Positions 26,180-32,877 of a stretch of DNA of 45,755 nt are shown piece after piece. Under the pieces are notes generated by a model. It was not told where the DNA came from. It saw nothing but the letters and a program-made list of their open reading frames with translations, and did not search any database. Both the position numbers and the translations under genes were made by a program. Numbering within the stretch: the stretch's first letter is position 1; every line of letters begins with the position of its first letter. This DNA is from a virus, in the IMG/VR virus record IMGVR_UViG_3300020183_000139, positions 1 through 45,755 of that record; one strand, written 5' to 3'.

Positions 26180-26970
26180 AGCTCGTTCACCCCATCGACG
26201 TAACCGCCTACCGCAACCACCCCGCGACCAACATCTCCAGCCTCAAGGCGTTCTCCCGGTCTGCCCTGCACGCGCTGGCTGGCTTTGAGGAAGAGAAGGA
26301 GCCCACCGAGGCCATGAACCTCGGCAGCCTGCTCGACCACAAGATCCTCGGCACGCCTTACCTCTGGACCACGTCGCCCTACGACGACTTCCGGACCAAG
26401 GATGCACGCGCTTGGAGAGACGACCAAGAGGTGCGCGGCGTGACCGTGTTCAAGCAAGAGGCGATCGAGACCGTTGCCAAGATGGTCGAGGCCGTCCGCA
26501 GGCATCCGGTCGCCGGCAGGCTGTTCTCGGAGCCCGGCCGCGCTCAGGTCGGGATGTTCGGCGAGTTCGAGTCTTGTGAGCGCAAGGGTCTGATTGACTG
26601 GCTGCCCAACAGCACGCCGGTGATCGTTGACTTGAAGAAAACAAGGGATGCTAGCAGCGTCGGTTTCCGGCGCCAGATCGGCCAGCTGCGCTACGACGTG
26701 CAGGCCGCGTTCTACCGGGACCTGTACCGGGACATCACCGGCGAGACCCGCGCTTGGCAATGGGTCTGCGTCGAAGACCAAGCGCCCTACGCGGTCGCTG
26801 TTTACCAGCTAGGAACAGAGTCGCTCGACAAGGCCAGCGCCACTTGGCAGTCGTGGATCCGCCAATGGATGGTCTGCGAGGACACCGACAGCTGGCCCGG
26901 TTACAACGGCGATTCGACCGAAATCATCGAGAGCCCCAACTACATTCTAAAAGATGAAAATCTCTCGTGA
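26176..26970 (+). CDS. RecE-like exonuclease (PD-(D/E)XK)
   Basis: 264 residues from GTG 26176, overlapping the recT stop as GTGA. An upstream extension to 26056 lies inside recT. The nuclease core reads GEFESCERKGLIDWLP, then VIVDLKKTRD, then QLRYDVQAAFYRD: the acidic residue, D-x-K and Q/Y motifs of exonuclease VIII-type enzymes. With RecT it forms the classic RecET pair, in which the nuclease resects double-stranded ends and hands the single strand to the annealing protein. The 3' end overlaps the next gene by 17 bp. Confidence 0.9.
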   Translation: MKLVHPIDVTAYRNHPATNISSLKAFSRSALHALAGFEEEKEPTEAMNLGSLLDHKILGTPYLWTTSPYDDFRTKDARAWRDDQEVRGVTVFKQEAIETVAKMVEAVRRHPVAGRLFSEPGRAQVGMFGEFESCERKGLIDWLPNSTPVIVDLKKTRDASSVGFRRQIGQLRYDVQAAFYRDLYRDITGETRAWQWVCVEDQAPYAVAVYQLGTESLDKASATWQSWIRQWMVCEDTDSWPGYNGDSTEIIESPNYILKDENLS

Positions 26971-27190
26971 AGCCATCGAGCGCGTGTTGGGCAAGCAGCC
27001 GCCGCTGCCAGCAATCGCGTCTCTAAAGGGGCCGCAGCGGACGTGGTCCGCGATCGGCAAGGACGAGGCCGGGATCATCGTCAAGTTTGCCCGGAAAAAC
27101 CGGACCCATTCCTACAAGGAGTTGGCGAAAATCTTTGGGCGTTCCGCCAGCGCAATCTGCGCGCTACTAAGAAGGGAGGGAGTCCGATGA
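26954..27190 (+). CDS. Small helix-turn-helix protein
   Basis: 78 residues, basic. The C-terminal segment SYKELAKIFGRSASAICALL reads as a helix-turn-helix: two helices with a turn at Gly, then a recognition-like helix. It overlaps the RecE-like gene by 17 bp upstream and the next gene by ATGA. A DNA-binding regulator is likely; the target is unknown. Confidence 0.7.
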   Translation: MKISREAIERVLGKQPPLPAIASLKGPQRTWSAIGKDEAGIIVKFARKNRTHSYKELAKIFGRSASAICALLRREGVR

Positions 27191-27438
27191 ACTCCACCAT
27201 TGCTTACGCCGTAGCGAAAGGGTGGATCAAGTTTCCGGAGCCCGCGCCGGTGCCGGCACCCAAGCCCTTGGAGCCTGCGCCGAAGCCTGTGTTAGCATCG
27301 AAAGAGCGGTTCGACTGTCGCCTTGCGTGGCGCCTGTGGAACCAAGGGGCGACCCTGACCCATGTGGCCAGGGCTGTCGGGGTGAGGCGCAGCGCCGTGA
27401 TGGCGGTGATTCGGGAGGGTAAGCCGGCAGATCGCTAG
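27187..27438 (+). CDS. Small protein with Pro-rich linker and helix-turn-helix
   Basis: 83 residues from ATG 27187, which overlaps the previous stop. The N-terminal third ends in a Pro/Ala stretch (PEPAPVPAPKPLEPAPKP), and the C-terminal part (AWRLWNQGATLTHVARAVGV) reads as a helix-turn-helix. The open frame upstream of the ATG is inside the previous gene. Two adjacent HTH proteins suggest duplication or a paired regulator. Confidence 0.65.
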   Translation: MNSTIAYAVAKGWIKFPEPAPVPAPKPLEPAPKPVLASKERFDCRLAWRLWNQGATLTHVARAVGVRRSAVMAVIREGKPADR

Positions 27439-27447
27439 GATTCTCGA

Positions 27448-27957
27448 ATGAAAATCACTCTCACATCCGCCGAGGTTGGTGCTGGCGTCAGGGTTGGAGG
27501 ACTACGTCACTACCAAGCGGTGCTACGGCATTGCGAAGAAAAGTCCGATATGCCGGGAGCGGATGGTTGGTCGCACCACATTGAGGGCGCGCTTGGCGAG
27601 ATTGCCGCTGCAAAAGCTCTCAATATGTACTGGCCGGGATCGGTAAACGCCTGGAAGGAGTGCGATCTGGAGGGCATTCAAGTCCGCACCCGAAGCAAAA
27701 GCAGTTACGATCTCCTCGTGCGCCCCAACGATGCGGAAAACTGTGTTTGGGTTTTGGTGACCGGAGGTTGCGGCACTTATGATGTATCCGGCTGGATTAG
27801 CGGACACGATGCGAAGCAGGAACGATTTTTCCGAAGTCCAAACGACAGGGCTCCAGCCTATTTCATTCCGCAATCAGAGTTGAAACCTATCGAAACATTG
27901 ACACATGACCTTCTCCCAATCCGGCCAGCTACCGGCCCATCAGTACTGCTTCGTTGA
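27448..27957 (+). CDS. Putative PD-(D/E)XK-type nuclease
   Basis: 169 residues. The N-terminal half has HHIEGALGEIAAAKAL, then CDLEGIQVRTRSKSSYDLLV. A Gly-Glu pair followed by Asp and then (I/V)-Q-V-R-T is the layout of many small PD-(D/E)XK-fold phage proteins, here with Gln-Val-Arg where E-x-K is usual. The middle GWISGHDAKQERF and the late AYFIPQSEL also recur in this family as I recall it. It would act on DNA in recombination or host-DNA breakdown. The final 50 bp overlap the next gene. Confidence 0.55.
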   Translation: MKITLTSAEVGAGVRVGGLRHYQAVLRHCEEKSDMPGADGWSHHIEGALGEIAAAKALNMYWPGSVNAWKECDLEGIQVRTRSKSSYDLLVRPNDAENCVWVLVTGGCGTYDVSGWISGHDAKQERFFRSPNDRAPAYFIPQSELKPIETLTHDLLPIRPATGPSVLLR

Positions 27958-28450
27958 CGCTGCATTCATCTCCAGCCAGACCGGCTTCGTCCCCTGCGTC
28001 TGGTTCGGTCTGGTCTCAATCCCGGGCCGCGCCTGGGGCTGTACCATCATGCTGGAATGCGGAGCGGTCTACCGGGCGGTTCCACCGCACGCGCTGGCAT
28101 TCCACGACGAACCAGAACTCGATTGGCAGATCCACCACGCACAGCGGTGGGACTGCTATGGTCGGGACTTCTCGACAATCGAGTACACCTACCTGCGCGG
28201 GACAACCGTCGAGGCCAAGGCCGGCGACCGACTGCGAACCGGCGAGTACCTGTTTACCGCCGCACCCATCGACGACGGATTCTCCCGCCAACCCGATCAG
28301 GCCAAGGAGTTCATGTTCCTACGCTTGGACAACGGGCGCCTGACGATCCAACCAACCGACAAGGTTCTCTTTCACGAAACCAGTTTCGCCACGCCTGAGT
28401 GGCCTACGCACCTCCACCCCACAACCATCACCTACTCATGCGAATCCTGA
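27905..28450 (+). CDS. Conserved hypothetical protein of the recombination operon
   Basis: 181 residues, beta-rich, with many Trp, His and Cys residues. Recognisable segments are FVDAAFISSQTGFVPCVWFG near the N-terminus and RAVPPHALAFHD in the middle. I do not recognise a function. It overlaps the upstream gene by 53 bp in another frame; both frames read as plausible protein, so the overlap is probably real. The 3' end overlaps the next gene by 13 bp. Confidence 0.6.
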   Translation: MTFSQSGQLPAHQYCFVDAAFISSQTGFVPCVWFGLVSIPGRAWGCTIMLECGAVYRAVPPHALAFHDEPELDWQIHHAQRWDCYGRDFSTIEYTYLRGTTVEAKAGDRLRTGEYLFTAAPIDDGFSRQPDQAKEFMFLRLDNGRLTIQPTDKVLFHETSFATPEWPTHLHPTTITYSCES

Positions 28451-28704
28451 AACACTTCGGCCGTCCTGCAATTCCGCTCTGGCATCGACTGGTCATCCGT
28501 TGGTGCCCTAGGGCAATCTCTGACCGGGCGCTGGTCGAACTGTTCCATGTCTCCATCACCACAATCCGAAAATACCGATATTATGGAGGAGTGGAAAGAA
28601 ATCGCCCATCTGCTGGCCCAAAGAATAGCCTGCGGGTGCCAGCAGCCAGACCCGTGCTGGACGTGCCGCCAGGTCCTCAAGCGGTTTCAAACGCTGAAAG
28701 ATGA
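28438..28704 (+). CDS. Small HTH-like protein
   Basis: 88 residues from ATG 28438; the upstream part of the frame overlaps the previous gene. SDRALVELFHVSITTIRKYR looks like a helix-turn-helix. The C-terminal 35 residues are Pro/Arg-rich and poorly ordered, and that part overlaps another reading frame, so the true 3' end is the less certain part. Confidence 0.5.
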   Translation: MRILKHFGRPAIPLWHRLVIRWCPRAISDRALVELFHVSITTIRKYRYYGGVERNRPSAGPKNSLRVPAARPVLDVPPGPQAVSNAER

Positions 28705-28747
28705 GGAATCCCTCAAGGAGCACCCTTCGGATCCCGCTGACAGGTAA
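28583..28747 (+). CDS. Small Cys-containing protein
   Basis: 54 residues from ATG 28583, helical, with CGCQQPDPCWTC in the middle: four cysteines in a compact zinc-binding-like pattern. It overlaps the 3' half of the previous gene in another frame, and of the two frames there this one reads as the better protein. It also overlaps the next gene by 47 bp. Function unknown. Confidence 0.45.
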   Translation: MEEWKEIAHLLAQRIACGCQQPDPCWTCRQVLKRFQTLKDEESLKEHPSDPADR

Positions 28748-28895
28748 CCGGGTTGTCTTGGTGGACTTTAATCGGCTCGACGACCGGGCCTACAAGGACG
28801 TCATCGGAATCTGCGTGACGAACTCGCAGGCGCCCGAGACGCTCCTGGCGAATCTCCGGCGCGTGCCCGGCGTGCTGGCAGCGCATTTTGAGTAA
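28701..28895 (+). CDS. Small hypothetical protein ending the recombination operon
   Basis: 64 residues. The first 15 are basic and look like spill-over from the overlap; the rest (RVVLVDFNRLDDRAYKDVIG ... RRVPGVLAAHFE) reads as a small alpha/beta fold of the ACT or ferredoxin type, without further evidence. Last rightward gene before the convergent early operon. Confidence 0.45.
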   Translation: MRNPSRSTLRIPLTGNRVVLVDFNRLDDRAYKDVIGICVTNSQAPETLLANLRRVPGVLAAHFE

Positions 28896-28990
28896 GCGAC
28901 GTGGCCGGGGTGGTTTTCATTGTTTCCCACCCATCGGACTGGTATCGCCTCACGCCCTTCGGAATGGATCACCCGAGGGGCGGCTCTCAC

Positions 28991-29023
28991 AAAAAACCCC
29001 GGAGACCTTGCGATCCCCGGGGG
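28991..29023 (-). terminator. Rho-independent terminator of the early leftward operon
   Basis: On the minus strand a GC-rich stem (CCCCGG pairing with CCGGGG across a loop of about 14 bases) is followed directly by six T residues (AAAAAA at 28991-28996 on the plus strand). It lies 32 bp beyond the HU stop codon, the expected place for the end of the operon that starts at 34715. The 160-bp gap between the convergent operons (28896-29054) holds nothing else I can name. Confidence 0.7.
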
Positions 29024-29054
29024 TGACAACAATCAACCTACAAGCAGCGGCATC

Positions 29055-29357
29055 CTACTCCTTCAGACCTTTAGCCGCAAGGGTTTTTATCACCGCCGCA
29101 GCCAGTTCCTTCGACGGCTTGAAGTGAACCTTCGGTCGTGGCGGGATCGCGATCTCAACCTCAGGCTTCAGAGGGTTCCGGCCAACCATTGGAGCCGACC
29201 AACGCACCTCAAACTGGCCGAACTCCGACACGTAAAACTCCCCTTTCAGGATCTCCTGCCGCATCAAGTCGATCACGCAGTCCACAACCTGCCGGGCGTG
29301 AGGCACCAACAGGCCGCATTGGTCGGAGACCCGTCTGGCAATCTCAATCCGTTGCAT
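29055..29357 (-). CDS. HU/IHF-family DNA-binding protein
   Basis: 100 residues from the ATG at 29357; the longer frame to 29468 overlaps the upstream gene and is poor protein. An N-terminal helical pair is followed by the beta-arm region GEFYVSEFGQFEVRW ... GRNPLKPEVEIAIPPRPKVH and FKPSKELAAAV, the family signature (the Gly-Arg-Asn-Pro segment and FKP are the key matches). It would bend or coat phage or host DNA. Last gene of the early operon, 14 bp overlap with its upstream neighbour. The phage also encodes an AT-hook-like protein two genes upstream. Confidence 0.92.
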   Translation of the reverse strand: MQRIEIARRVSDQCGLLVPHARQVVDCVIDLMRQEILKGEFYVSEFGQFEVRWSAPMVGRNPLKPEVEIAIPPRPKVHFKPSKELAAAVIKTLAAKGLKE

Positions 29358-29544
29358 GGGGTGCTTCTTGGGTCTGTTCTTTCTGCATCCGCACCATCTC
29401 CTCAATGGCGCGCTTGGCCACCGCACCTGCCAGCAGCGCCGGCGTTGGGCACGTCTGCGTGCCGTCATCTGGCAGCGGCGGGTCGGTCTGGACCGACAAA
29501 TGGAACCCTCCCTCGGCGTCCTCGATCTCGATCATCACCTTCAT
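29344..29544 (-). CDS. Small acidic hypothetical protein
   Basis: 66 residues, acidic in the first half (MIEIEDAEGGFHLSV), with a helical second half (LLAGAVAKRAIEEMVRMQKE). It starts at ATGA overlapping the upstream stop and its end overlaps the HU gene by 14 bp. I do not recognise a function. Confidence 0.6.
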   Translation of the reverse strand: MKVMIEIEDAEGGFHLSVQTDPPLPDDGTQTCPTPALLAGAVAKRAIEEMVRMQKEQTQEAPHATD

Positions 29545-29888
29545 GCGCGCCTCCCTTCCACTTGGACCACGCGGGGGAACGGCGGCGGGTTCTGCGCCGA
29601 CCGCTTGATTGCATCCACCATCGCCGGGTTGGTCACCGGCTCGACCAGCTGCGGCTTCACGACCTGCGGCACCGTGGTGTTTCCTCGGGGGCCGTTCACG
29701 ACGATGCCCTGCACGCGCACCACGCGCCGCTTGTTGATCTCCTGCATGGCCTCGGACCGGCGGCTGCGCTCCTCGTTGGTGAGGGTCTTCGGGCGCCCAC
29801 GACCCCGTCGCCCTAGCGACGACGCAGCTTGACTGACTGCCGGAGGCACCAGCGGCGCCCCCTCGTTCGGTTGGTTTTGGTTTTCCAT
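29541..29888 (-). CDS. Small protein with an AT-hook-like motif
   Basis: 115 residues from ATG 29888; the upstream part of the frame to 29999 lies inside the next gene. GRRGRGRPKTL at about residue 25 contains the RGRP core of an AT-hook, which inserts in the minor groove of AT-rich DNA. The N-terminus is polar and the C-terminal half is basic with Pro and Val. The neighbour two genes on is HU/IHF, so both may act on nucleoid structure. Alternative: a chance Arg/Gly/Pro stretch. Confidence 0.55.
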   Translation of the reverse strand: MENQNQPNEGAPLVPPAVSQAASSLGRRGRGRPKTLTNEERSRRSEAMQEINKRRVVRVQGIVVNGPRGNTTVPQVVKPQLVEPVTNPAMVDAIKRSAQNPPPFPRVVQVEGRRA

Positions 29889-29901
29889 ATCTCTCCCCGC
29901 G

Positions 29902-30291
29902 TTACTGGCGCGGATCGGTGCCGCCTGCGAGGGAAGCACCCATCCGAGCCCGAGCGCTATGTTCCATCTGAGCCCGCACCCGTTTCCAATACCCACCACC
30001 GGGTTTGCGCCACCCGTTTGGTCCCCTGTGCCAGATCATCGCAAGATCCCGGTCGGTCGGCGGTCGGCCGATTCGGGCGCCCCAAAACCCTAGGTACGAC
30101 TCAGCAACTTTCGCCGCGACGACTCGGTTGGTCATCTCGGACCATCGGTAATTCGCCCCGACGACTCGGTTCACGTCCGCGACGACGCAGGGGCGCACCT
30201 GGAGCGCACCGAGTTCTCCGTGACGGCCTCGCGCCTGGTCGTCTCCCCCGGATTCCACGGCGATCAGGGCTGCTAGCAATTCAGATTTCAT
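29902..30291 (-). CDS. Lytic-transglycosylase-like muralytic enzyme
   Basis: 129 residues from the ATG at 30291 (an upstream ATG at 30300 is also possible). LLAALIAVESGGDD carries the catalytic-type Glu of SLT folds, then GELGALQVRPCVV and later LAMIWHRGPNGW, which correspond to the GxxQ and N-x-GP motifs. It would cut the glycan strands of peptidoglycan and is the only cell-wall enzyme I find. It sits in the early leftward operon rather than with the holin-like gene, which is odd for an endolysin. No signal peptide is visible. Confidence 0.75.
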   Translation of the reverse strand: MKSELLAALIAVESGGDDQARGRHGELGALQVRPCVVADVNRVVGANYRWSEMTNRVVAAKVAESYLGFWGARIGRPPTDRDLAMIWHRGPNGWRKPGGGYWKRVRAQMEHSARARMGASLAGGTDPRQ

Positions 30292-30298
30292 CGCAGGC

Positions 30299-30330
30299 AA
30301 AAGGGGAGGGCCTCACCGGAAGCCCTCCCC
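30299..30330 (-). terminator. Strong hairpin with T-tract between early genes
   Basis: A perfect 9-bp stem, GGGGAGGGC at 30303-30311 pairing with GCCCTCCCC at 30322-30330, has a 10-base loop. On the minus strand it is followed by TTTT (30302-30299), as expected for an intrinsic terminator or attenuator in front of the transglycosylase-like gene. It could uncouple that gene and those after it from the front of the operon. Confidence 0.7.
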
Positions 30331-30338
30331 GTGAATGG

Positions 30339-30599
30339 TCACACCGTAATCCGTTTCACGCAGTAGTCAACTGCCAAAACGATCAGGTCGCCAGCCATCC
30401 GCGCCGTGAGCGGACCTGACCGGCGACGAAGACAGCCGGCGATGAAATCCTCGGTCCCCTCGGGCAGACCGATCCCGCGCCTGTGAATTTCCCGCGCCAC
30501 GGTCAGGGCGTCGTGTGCGGCCAGCACCGGCCCTCGCACGGCGTCAGGGCCGACCTTGGCGGCCAGCCGGGCAGCCGTCGCTGCCTCTAGGCGGGTCAC
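30339..30599 (-). CDS. Small hypothetical protein of the early operon
   Basis: 86 residues, Ala/Arg-rich and mainly helical (LEAATAARLAAKVGPDAVRG at the N-terminus, ARMAGDLIVLAVDYCVKRI at the end). It starts with GTG at 30599, overlapping the upstream stop as GTGA. I recognise no family. Confidence 0.6.
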   Translation of the reverse strand: MTRLEAATAARLAAKVGPDAVRGPVLAAHDALTVAREIHRRGIGLPEGTEDFIAGCLRRRSGPLTARMAGDLIVLAVDYCVKRITV

Positions 30600-30835
30600 A
30601 GGTCCTCCCCGGGCAGGTGGTTCAGACTCGGCGGCCGGTACGTCGAACCCGCGACGATGTCCGCATCCGGGTACGCCGCCTTAGCCTCGTCCAGCGTCTC
30701 GAAATCATCGACCCAGATGCGGCGACTCTGACCCTCCAGCACAGATCCGCGCCCATAGATCCCATGCTCGTAGACCGTCCAGCGGTTTGTGGCGTACGTC
30801 GCGCCTCGGCCTCGTTCGATGGTGTGCTCAGGCAC
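30596..30835 (-). CDS. Small hypothetical protein of the early operon
   Basis: 79 residues with an alpha/beta pattern: NRWTVYEHGIYGRGSVLEG, then RRIWVDDFETLDEAKAAYPD, then DIVAGSTYRPPS. The strand-strand-helix layout resembles small phage proteins that make a compact domain around a YEHG...F.TLDEAK motif. It starts at GTG 30835 and overlaps the neighbour by 8 bp. Function unknown. Confidence 0.6.
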   Translation of the reverse strand: MPEHTIERGRGATYATNRWTVYEHGIYGRGSVLEGQSRRIWVDDFETLDEAKAAYPDADIVAGSTYRPPSLNHLPGEDL

Positions 30836-31319
30836 GGGACACCTCCGTCCTTACAGCGTGGGCCGCATCCCGACGCAGGTTCTCCAGCAGGTCTTCGTCG
30901 ATGCGCCCAAAAACCTTCTCTGATGCCTCGACGAGGATCGCGACCCGATCCAGCGTGTCATCGTAGTTCACCTCGTTCCAGTTTTGGCCCTCGGCCTCCG
31001 CATCAGCGACTCCGATGGCGGCGACCGCGATGCGCTCCGACATATTCACGGTGCCAGAACGCTGAATGCGAGCCGACAACTGCGAGGCTGCAAAACCCAC
31101 GTTGAACTGATAGCTGGCCGTGAGCGGCACCGCTTCTTCCTCGTCCAATCCCTCGGCCTCGCAGTACTGCGTCAGGCCCCGGTCGTACCCCGCTTTATAG
31201 GCCGACCCCTGAGGACCGGCCGTCTTCCGGTACGGGTTGGCGTAAACCCCTCGGGTCAGGCCGTCGCTGCGGCCCTTCTCGTAGGCGGTCAACACGCGGT
31301 TCAGGTCTCTCGGGTTCAC
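30828..31319 (-). CDS. Hypothetical protein of the early operon
   Basis: 163 residues from GTG 31319, which overlaps the upstream stop as GTGA; the longer frame to 31415 is inside the upstream gene. The N-terminal half is polar with RSDGLTRGVYANPYRK and KAGYDRGLTQYCEAEGL. The C-terminal half is acidic and helical. I do not recognise it. Confidence 0.6.
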   Translation of the reverse strand: MNPRDLNRVLTAYEKGRSDGLTRGVYANPYRKTAGPQGSAYKAGYDRGLTQYCEAEGLDEEEAVPLTASYQFNVGFAASQLSARIQRSGTVNMSERIAVAAIGVADAEAEGQNWNEVNYDDTLDRVAILVEASEKVFGRIDEDLLENLRRDAAHAVRTEVSRA

Positions 31320-31600
31320 AGGGCACCTCCCTTCGCCTTGGCGATGGCATCCTGCGCCTGATCCCAGAGTTCGATGGGCATATCGTCGAACTCTCCATCC
31401 ATTTCCGTCCACCATTCGAGGATATCGCGAAGAGATTTCAGCAACTCAGGCGCAGCTGCGATCAACCGCGCATCAGCCACCATCGGTGGCGTCGGCAGAC
31501 CATCGTGGGTTTCCGACCACGTCTGAGCGACGCAGGTTTCGCTGCCGTAGATCGTGCATCCTTCTGCGCGCCACGGGCCGGGAGTGTATTCTGGTTTCAT
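31316..31600 (-). CDS. TPGPW-type conserved phage protein
   Basis: 94 residues. It opens MKPEYTPGPWRAEGCTIYG and contains MVADARLIAAAPELLKSL, the hallmark of a very common phage protein family of unknown function (TPGPW start, then ADARLIAAAPELL). It begins at an ordinary ATG after a purine-rich ribosome-binding region (ACAGGAAGG on the minus strand) and ends by overlapping the next start as GTGA. Confidence 0.85.
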   Translation of the reverse strand: MKPEYTPGPWRAEGCTIYGSETCVAQTWSETHDGLPTPPMVADARLIAAAPELLKSLRDILEWWTEMDGEFDDMPIELWDQAQDAIAKAKGGAL

Positions 31601-31639
31601 TGTTTTCCTTCCTGTGTTTTCCGCCGGTTGATTCCGGAC

Positions 31640-31674
31640 AGAGAGGGCCCACCCCGTAGGGTGAGCCGTGCTCT
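31640..31674 (-). terminator. 3' hairpin, copy 1 of a covarying pair
   Basis: One base beyond the stop codon of the upstream gene lies a stem-loop: outer AGAG/CTCT, GGC/GCC and an inner CACCC/GGGTG stem with a four-base loop (CGTA). The same element occurs at 32841-32875 with two compensated inner pairs. No clear T-tract follows, so it may be a terminator, an RNA-processing site or a 3' end protector. Confidence 0.65.
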
Positions 31675-31675
31675 A

Positions 31676-32110
31676 TCAGGAGGCGACCGCTTCCTCATCC
31701 GGTGCCGGGGCGTGCGCTAGCAGCCCAAACTGGCCCAACTCATCGGTCAACCCGCTTCTGCAAAACTCCCGCAGGACCGTCTGGTGTTCATTCCACCGCC
31801 GCAGGGACGCCACCACGTCAGCCGTTGTCTGCGACTCCTCAATCCCGGGCATCGGCACCCACTCAGTCCGGGTCCCGGTGTTCTGGTGCCATCGCTCGAC
31901 CAGCACCCCGACGACTACGGTCCCGTTCCGGTAGTGACGCATCTGGAGATCGCAGCGAACGGACGGGGCGCTGTTCCCGACGCCGTCGCCCCCGTGACCG
32001 CTGGTCTTGATGGTTGCGCCCGCTTGCCACCACTCGCCCGATCCGTCGATGCCAGCGGCGGGTCCCTTGCGGCACCGGGCTGAGATGATGAGTTCCTTCA
32101 ATGTTCTCAT
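31676..32110 (-). CDS. Hypothetical protein of the early operon
   Basis: 144 residues. The N-terminal third has IISARCRKG and GEWWQAGATIKTSG; the middle QMRHYRNGTVVVGVLVERWH is strand-rich; the C-terminus is helical and acidic. I recognise no family. A hairpin begins one base after its stop. About 75 bp separate it from the small membrane protein gene upstream. Confidence 0.6.
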   Translation of the reverse strand: MRTLKELIISARCRKGPAAGIDGSGEWWQAGATIKTSGHGGDGVGNSAPSVRCDLQMRHYRNGTVVVGVLVERWHQNTGTRTEWVPMPGIEESQTTADVVASLRRWNEHQTVLREFCRSGLTDELGQFGLLAHAPAPDEEAVAS

Positions 32111-32150
32111 GTTTTTCCCTTTGGTCAGTCCTTACTGGGGACCGATCCGC

Positions 32151-32179
32151 AGGGGCCCCGCCTGTCACGCAGGGCCCCT
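32151..32179 (-). terminator. 3' hairpin after the small membrane protein gene
   Basis: A perfect 8-bp stem, AGGGGCCC at 32151-32158 and GGGCCCCT at 32172-32179, has a 13-base loop and starts five bases beyond the stop codon on the minus strand. Its position copies that of the two covarying hairpins, but its sequence is unrelated. No T-tract is visible. Confidence 0.5.
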
Positions 32180-32184
32180 TCGGG

Positions 32185-32286
32185 TCAGCCAAGGATGGCA
32201 TCGACGAGCAACCAGACCACCAGCCCCACGACGACGCCGCCGAACAGCACCAGCGTGGCGGCGGCCAGACGGTCCCGGCGGCTCAC
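32185..32286 (-). CDS. Tiny single-span membrane protein
   Basis: 33 residues from GTG 32286, overlapping the upstream stop as GTGA. It starts with a basic SRRDR and then has one hydrophobic segment (LAAATLVLFGGVVVGLVVWL) ending DAILG. The charge order predicts N-terminus inside. Its size is at the low end for a gene, but the coupled start, the hydrophobic pattern and the hairpin right after it support it. A role at the host membrane, for example in exclusion or lysis timing, is guesswork. Confidence 0.55.
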   Translation of the reverse strand: MSRRDRLAAATLVLFGGVVVGLVVWLLVDAILG

Positions 32287-32783
32287 TCGGCACCTCCCAG
32301 CGTCGCCGGTTCCGACGCCACGGCCAGCAGTTCGACGCGCCCCTGATGCTCCCGCTGCATCCGGGCCAGCTCCTGCATCCCGGCCTCATCCCACGCCACG
32401 GCCACCGGGCGCATCCCGCCGGCGATTTCCCTCGCACGACTCCGCATCCGTTCCGGCAGCCACGCCACGGCCCCGGCCGCAACCTCGGCCGGGATCGGCA
32501 GGTCGCACCACTCGCCGCCGACGCCGCCGACGAGCACGCCCCGGCCGGCCAGCAACTGCTCGCCGCCCAGCACCCAGAGGTCCGGCTCGGCCACCAGCAT
32601 CCCCTCCTCGTCGATCCAGAGGTCCGCCCCGGCCCCGCACCCAACCCGCTCCAGCAGGTCAGCGCCGATCCACTCCCGGGCTGTCTCCCACGTGTCGTTC
32701 GCCGGCGTGACCGTCCGGGCCGCCGGGTCGATTCTGAGCACCCGGGCACGCACGTGCCGGGGGTTCTGTTCCTGTTGTTCCAT
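32283..32783 (-). CDS. DUF3846-like small phage protein
   Basis: 166 residues. RVLRIDPAARTVTPAND, a middle LWIDEEGMLVAEPDLWVLGG and LLAGRGVLVGGVGGEW resemble the DUF3846-type proteins I recall from phages (the D-D/E-E-G-x-L segment followed by a G-x-G-x-V/L strand). The C-terminal part is helical. Function unknown. Its stop overlaps the GTG of the tiny membrane protein gene. Confidence 0.55.
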   Translation of the reverse strand: MEQQEQNPRHVRARVLRIDPAARTVTPANDTWETAREWIGADLLERVGCGAGADLWIDEEGMLVAEPDLWVLGGEQLLAGRGVLVGGVGGEWCDLPIPAEVAAGAVAWLPERMRSRAREIAGGMRPVAVAWDEAGMQELARMQREHQGRVELLAVASEPATLGGAE

Positions 32784-32840
32784 CGTCTCCTCCTCCTATC
32801 GTCCCGGGATCGGCCCGGGGCCGTCGGCCCGCATCTGGGC

Positions 32841-32875
32841 AGAGAGGGCCGGCCCCGCAGGGCCCGCCGTGCTCT
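32841..32875 (-). terminator. 3' hairpin, copy 2 of a covarying pair
   Basis: Two bases beyond the stop of the gene at 32878 lies a stem-loop with the layout of 31640-31674: outer AGAG/CTCT, GGC/GCC, and an inner GGCCC/GGGCC stem with loop CGCA. Two inner pairs differ from the first copy by compensating changes (C-G to G-C and A-T to G-C), good evidence that the RNA structure matters. Confidence 0.7.
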
Positions 32876-32877
32876 GC

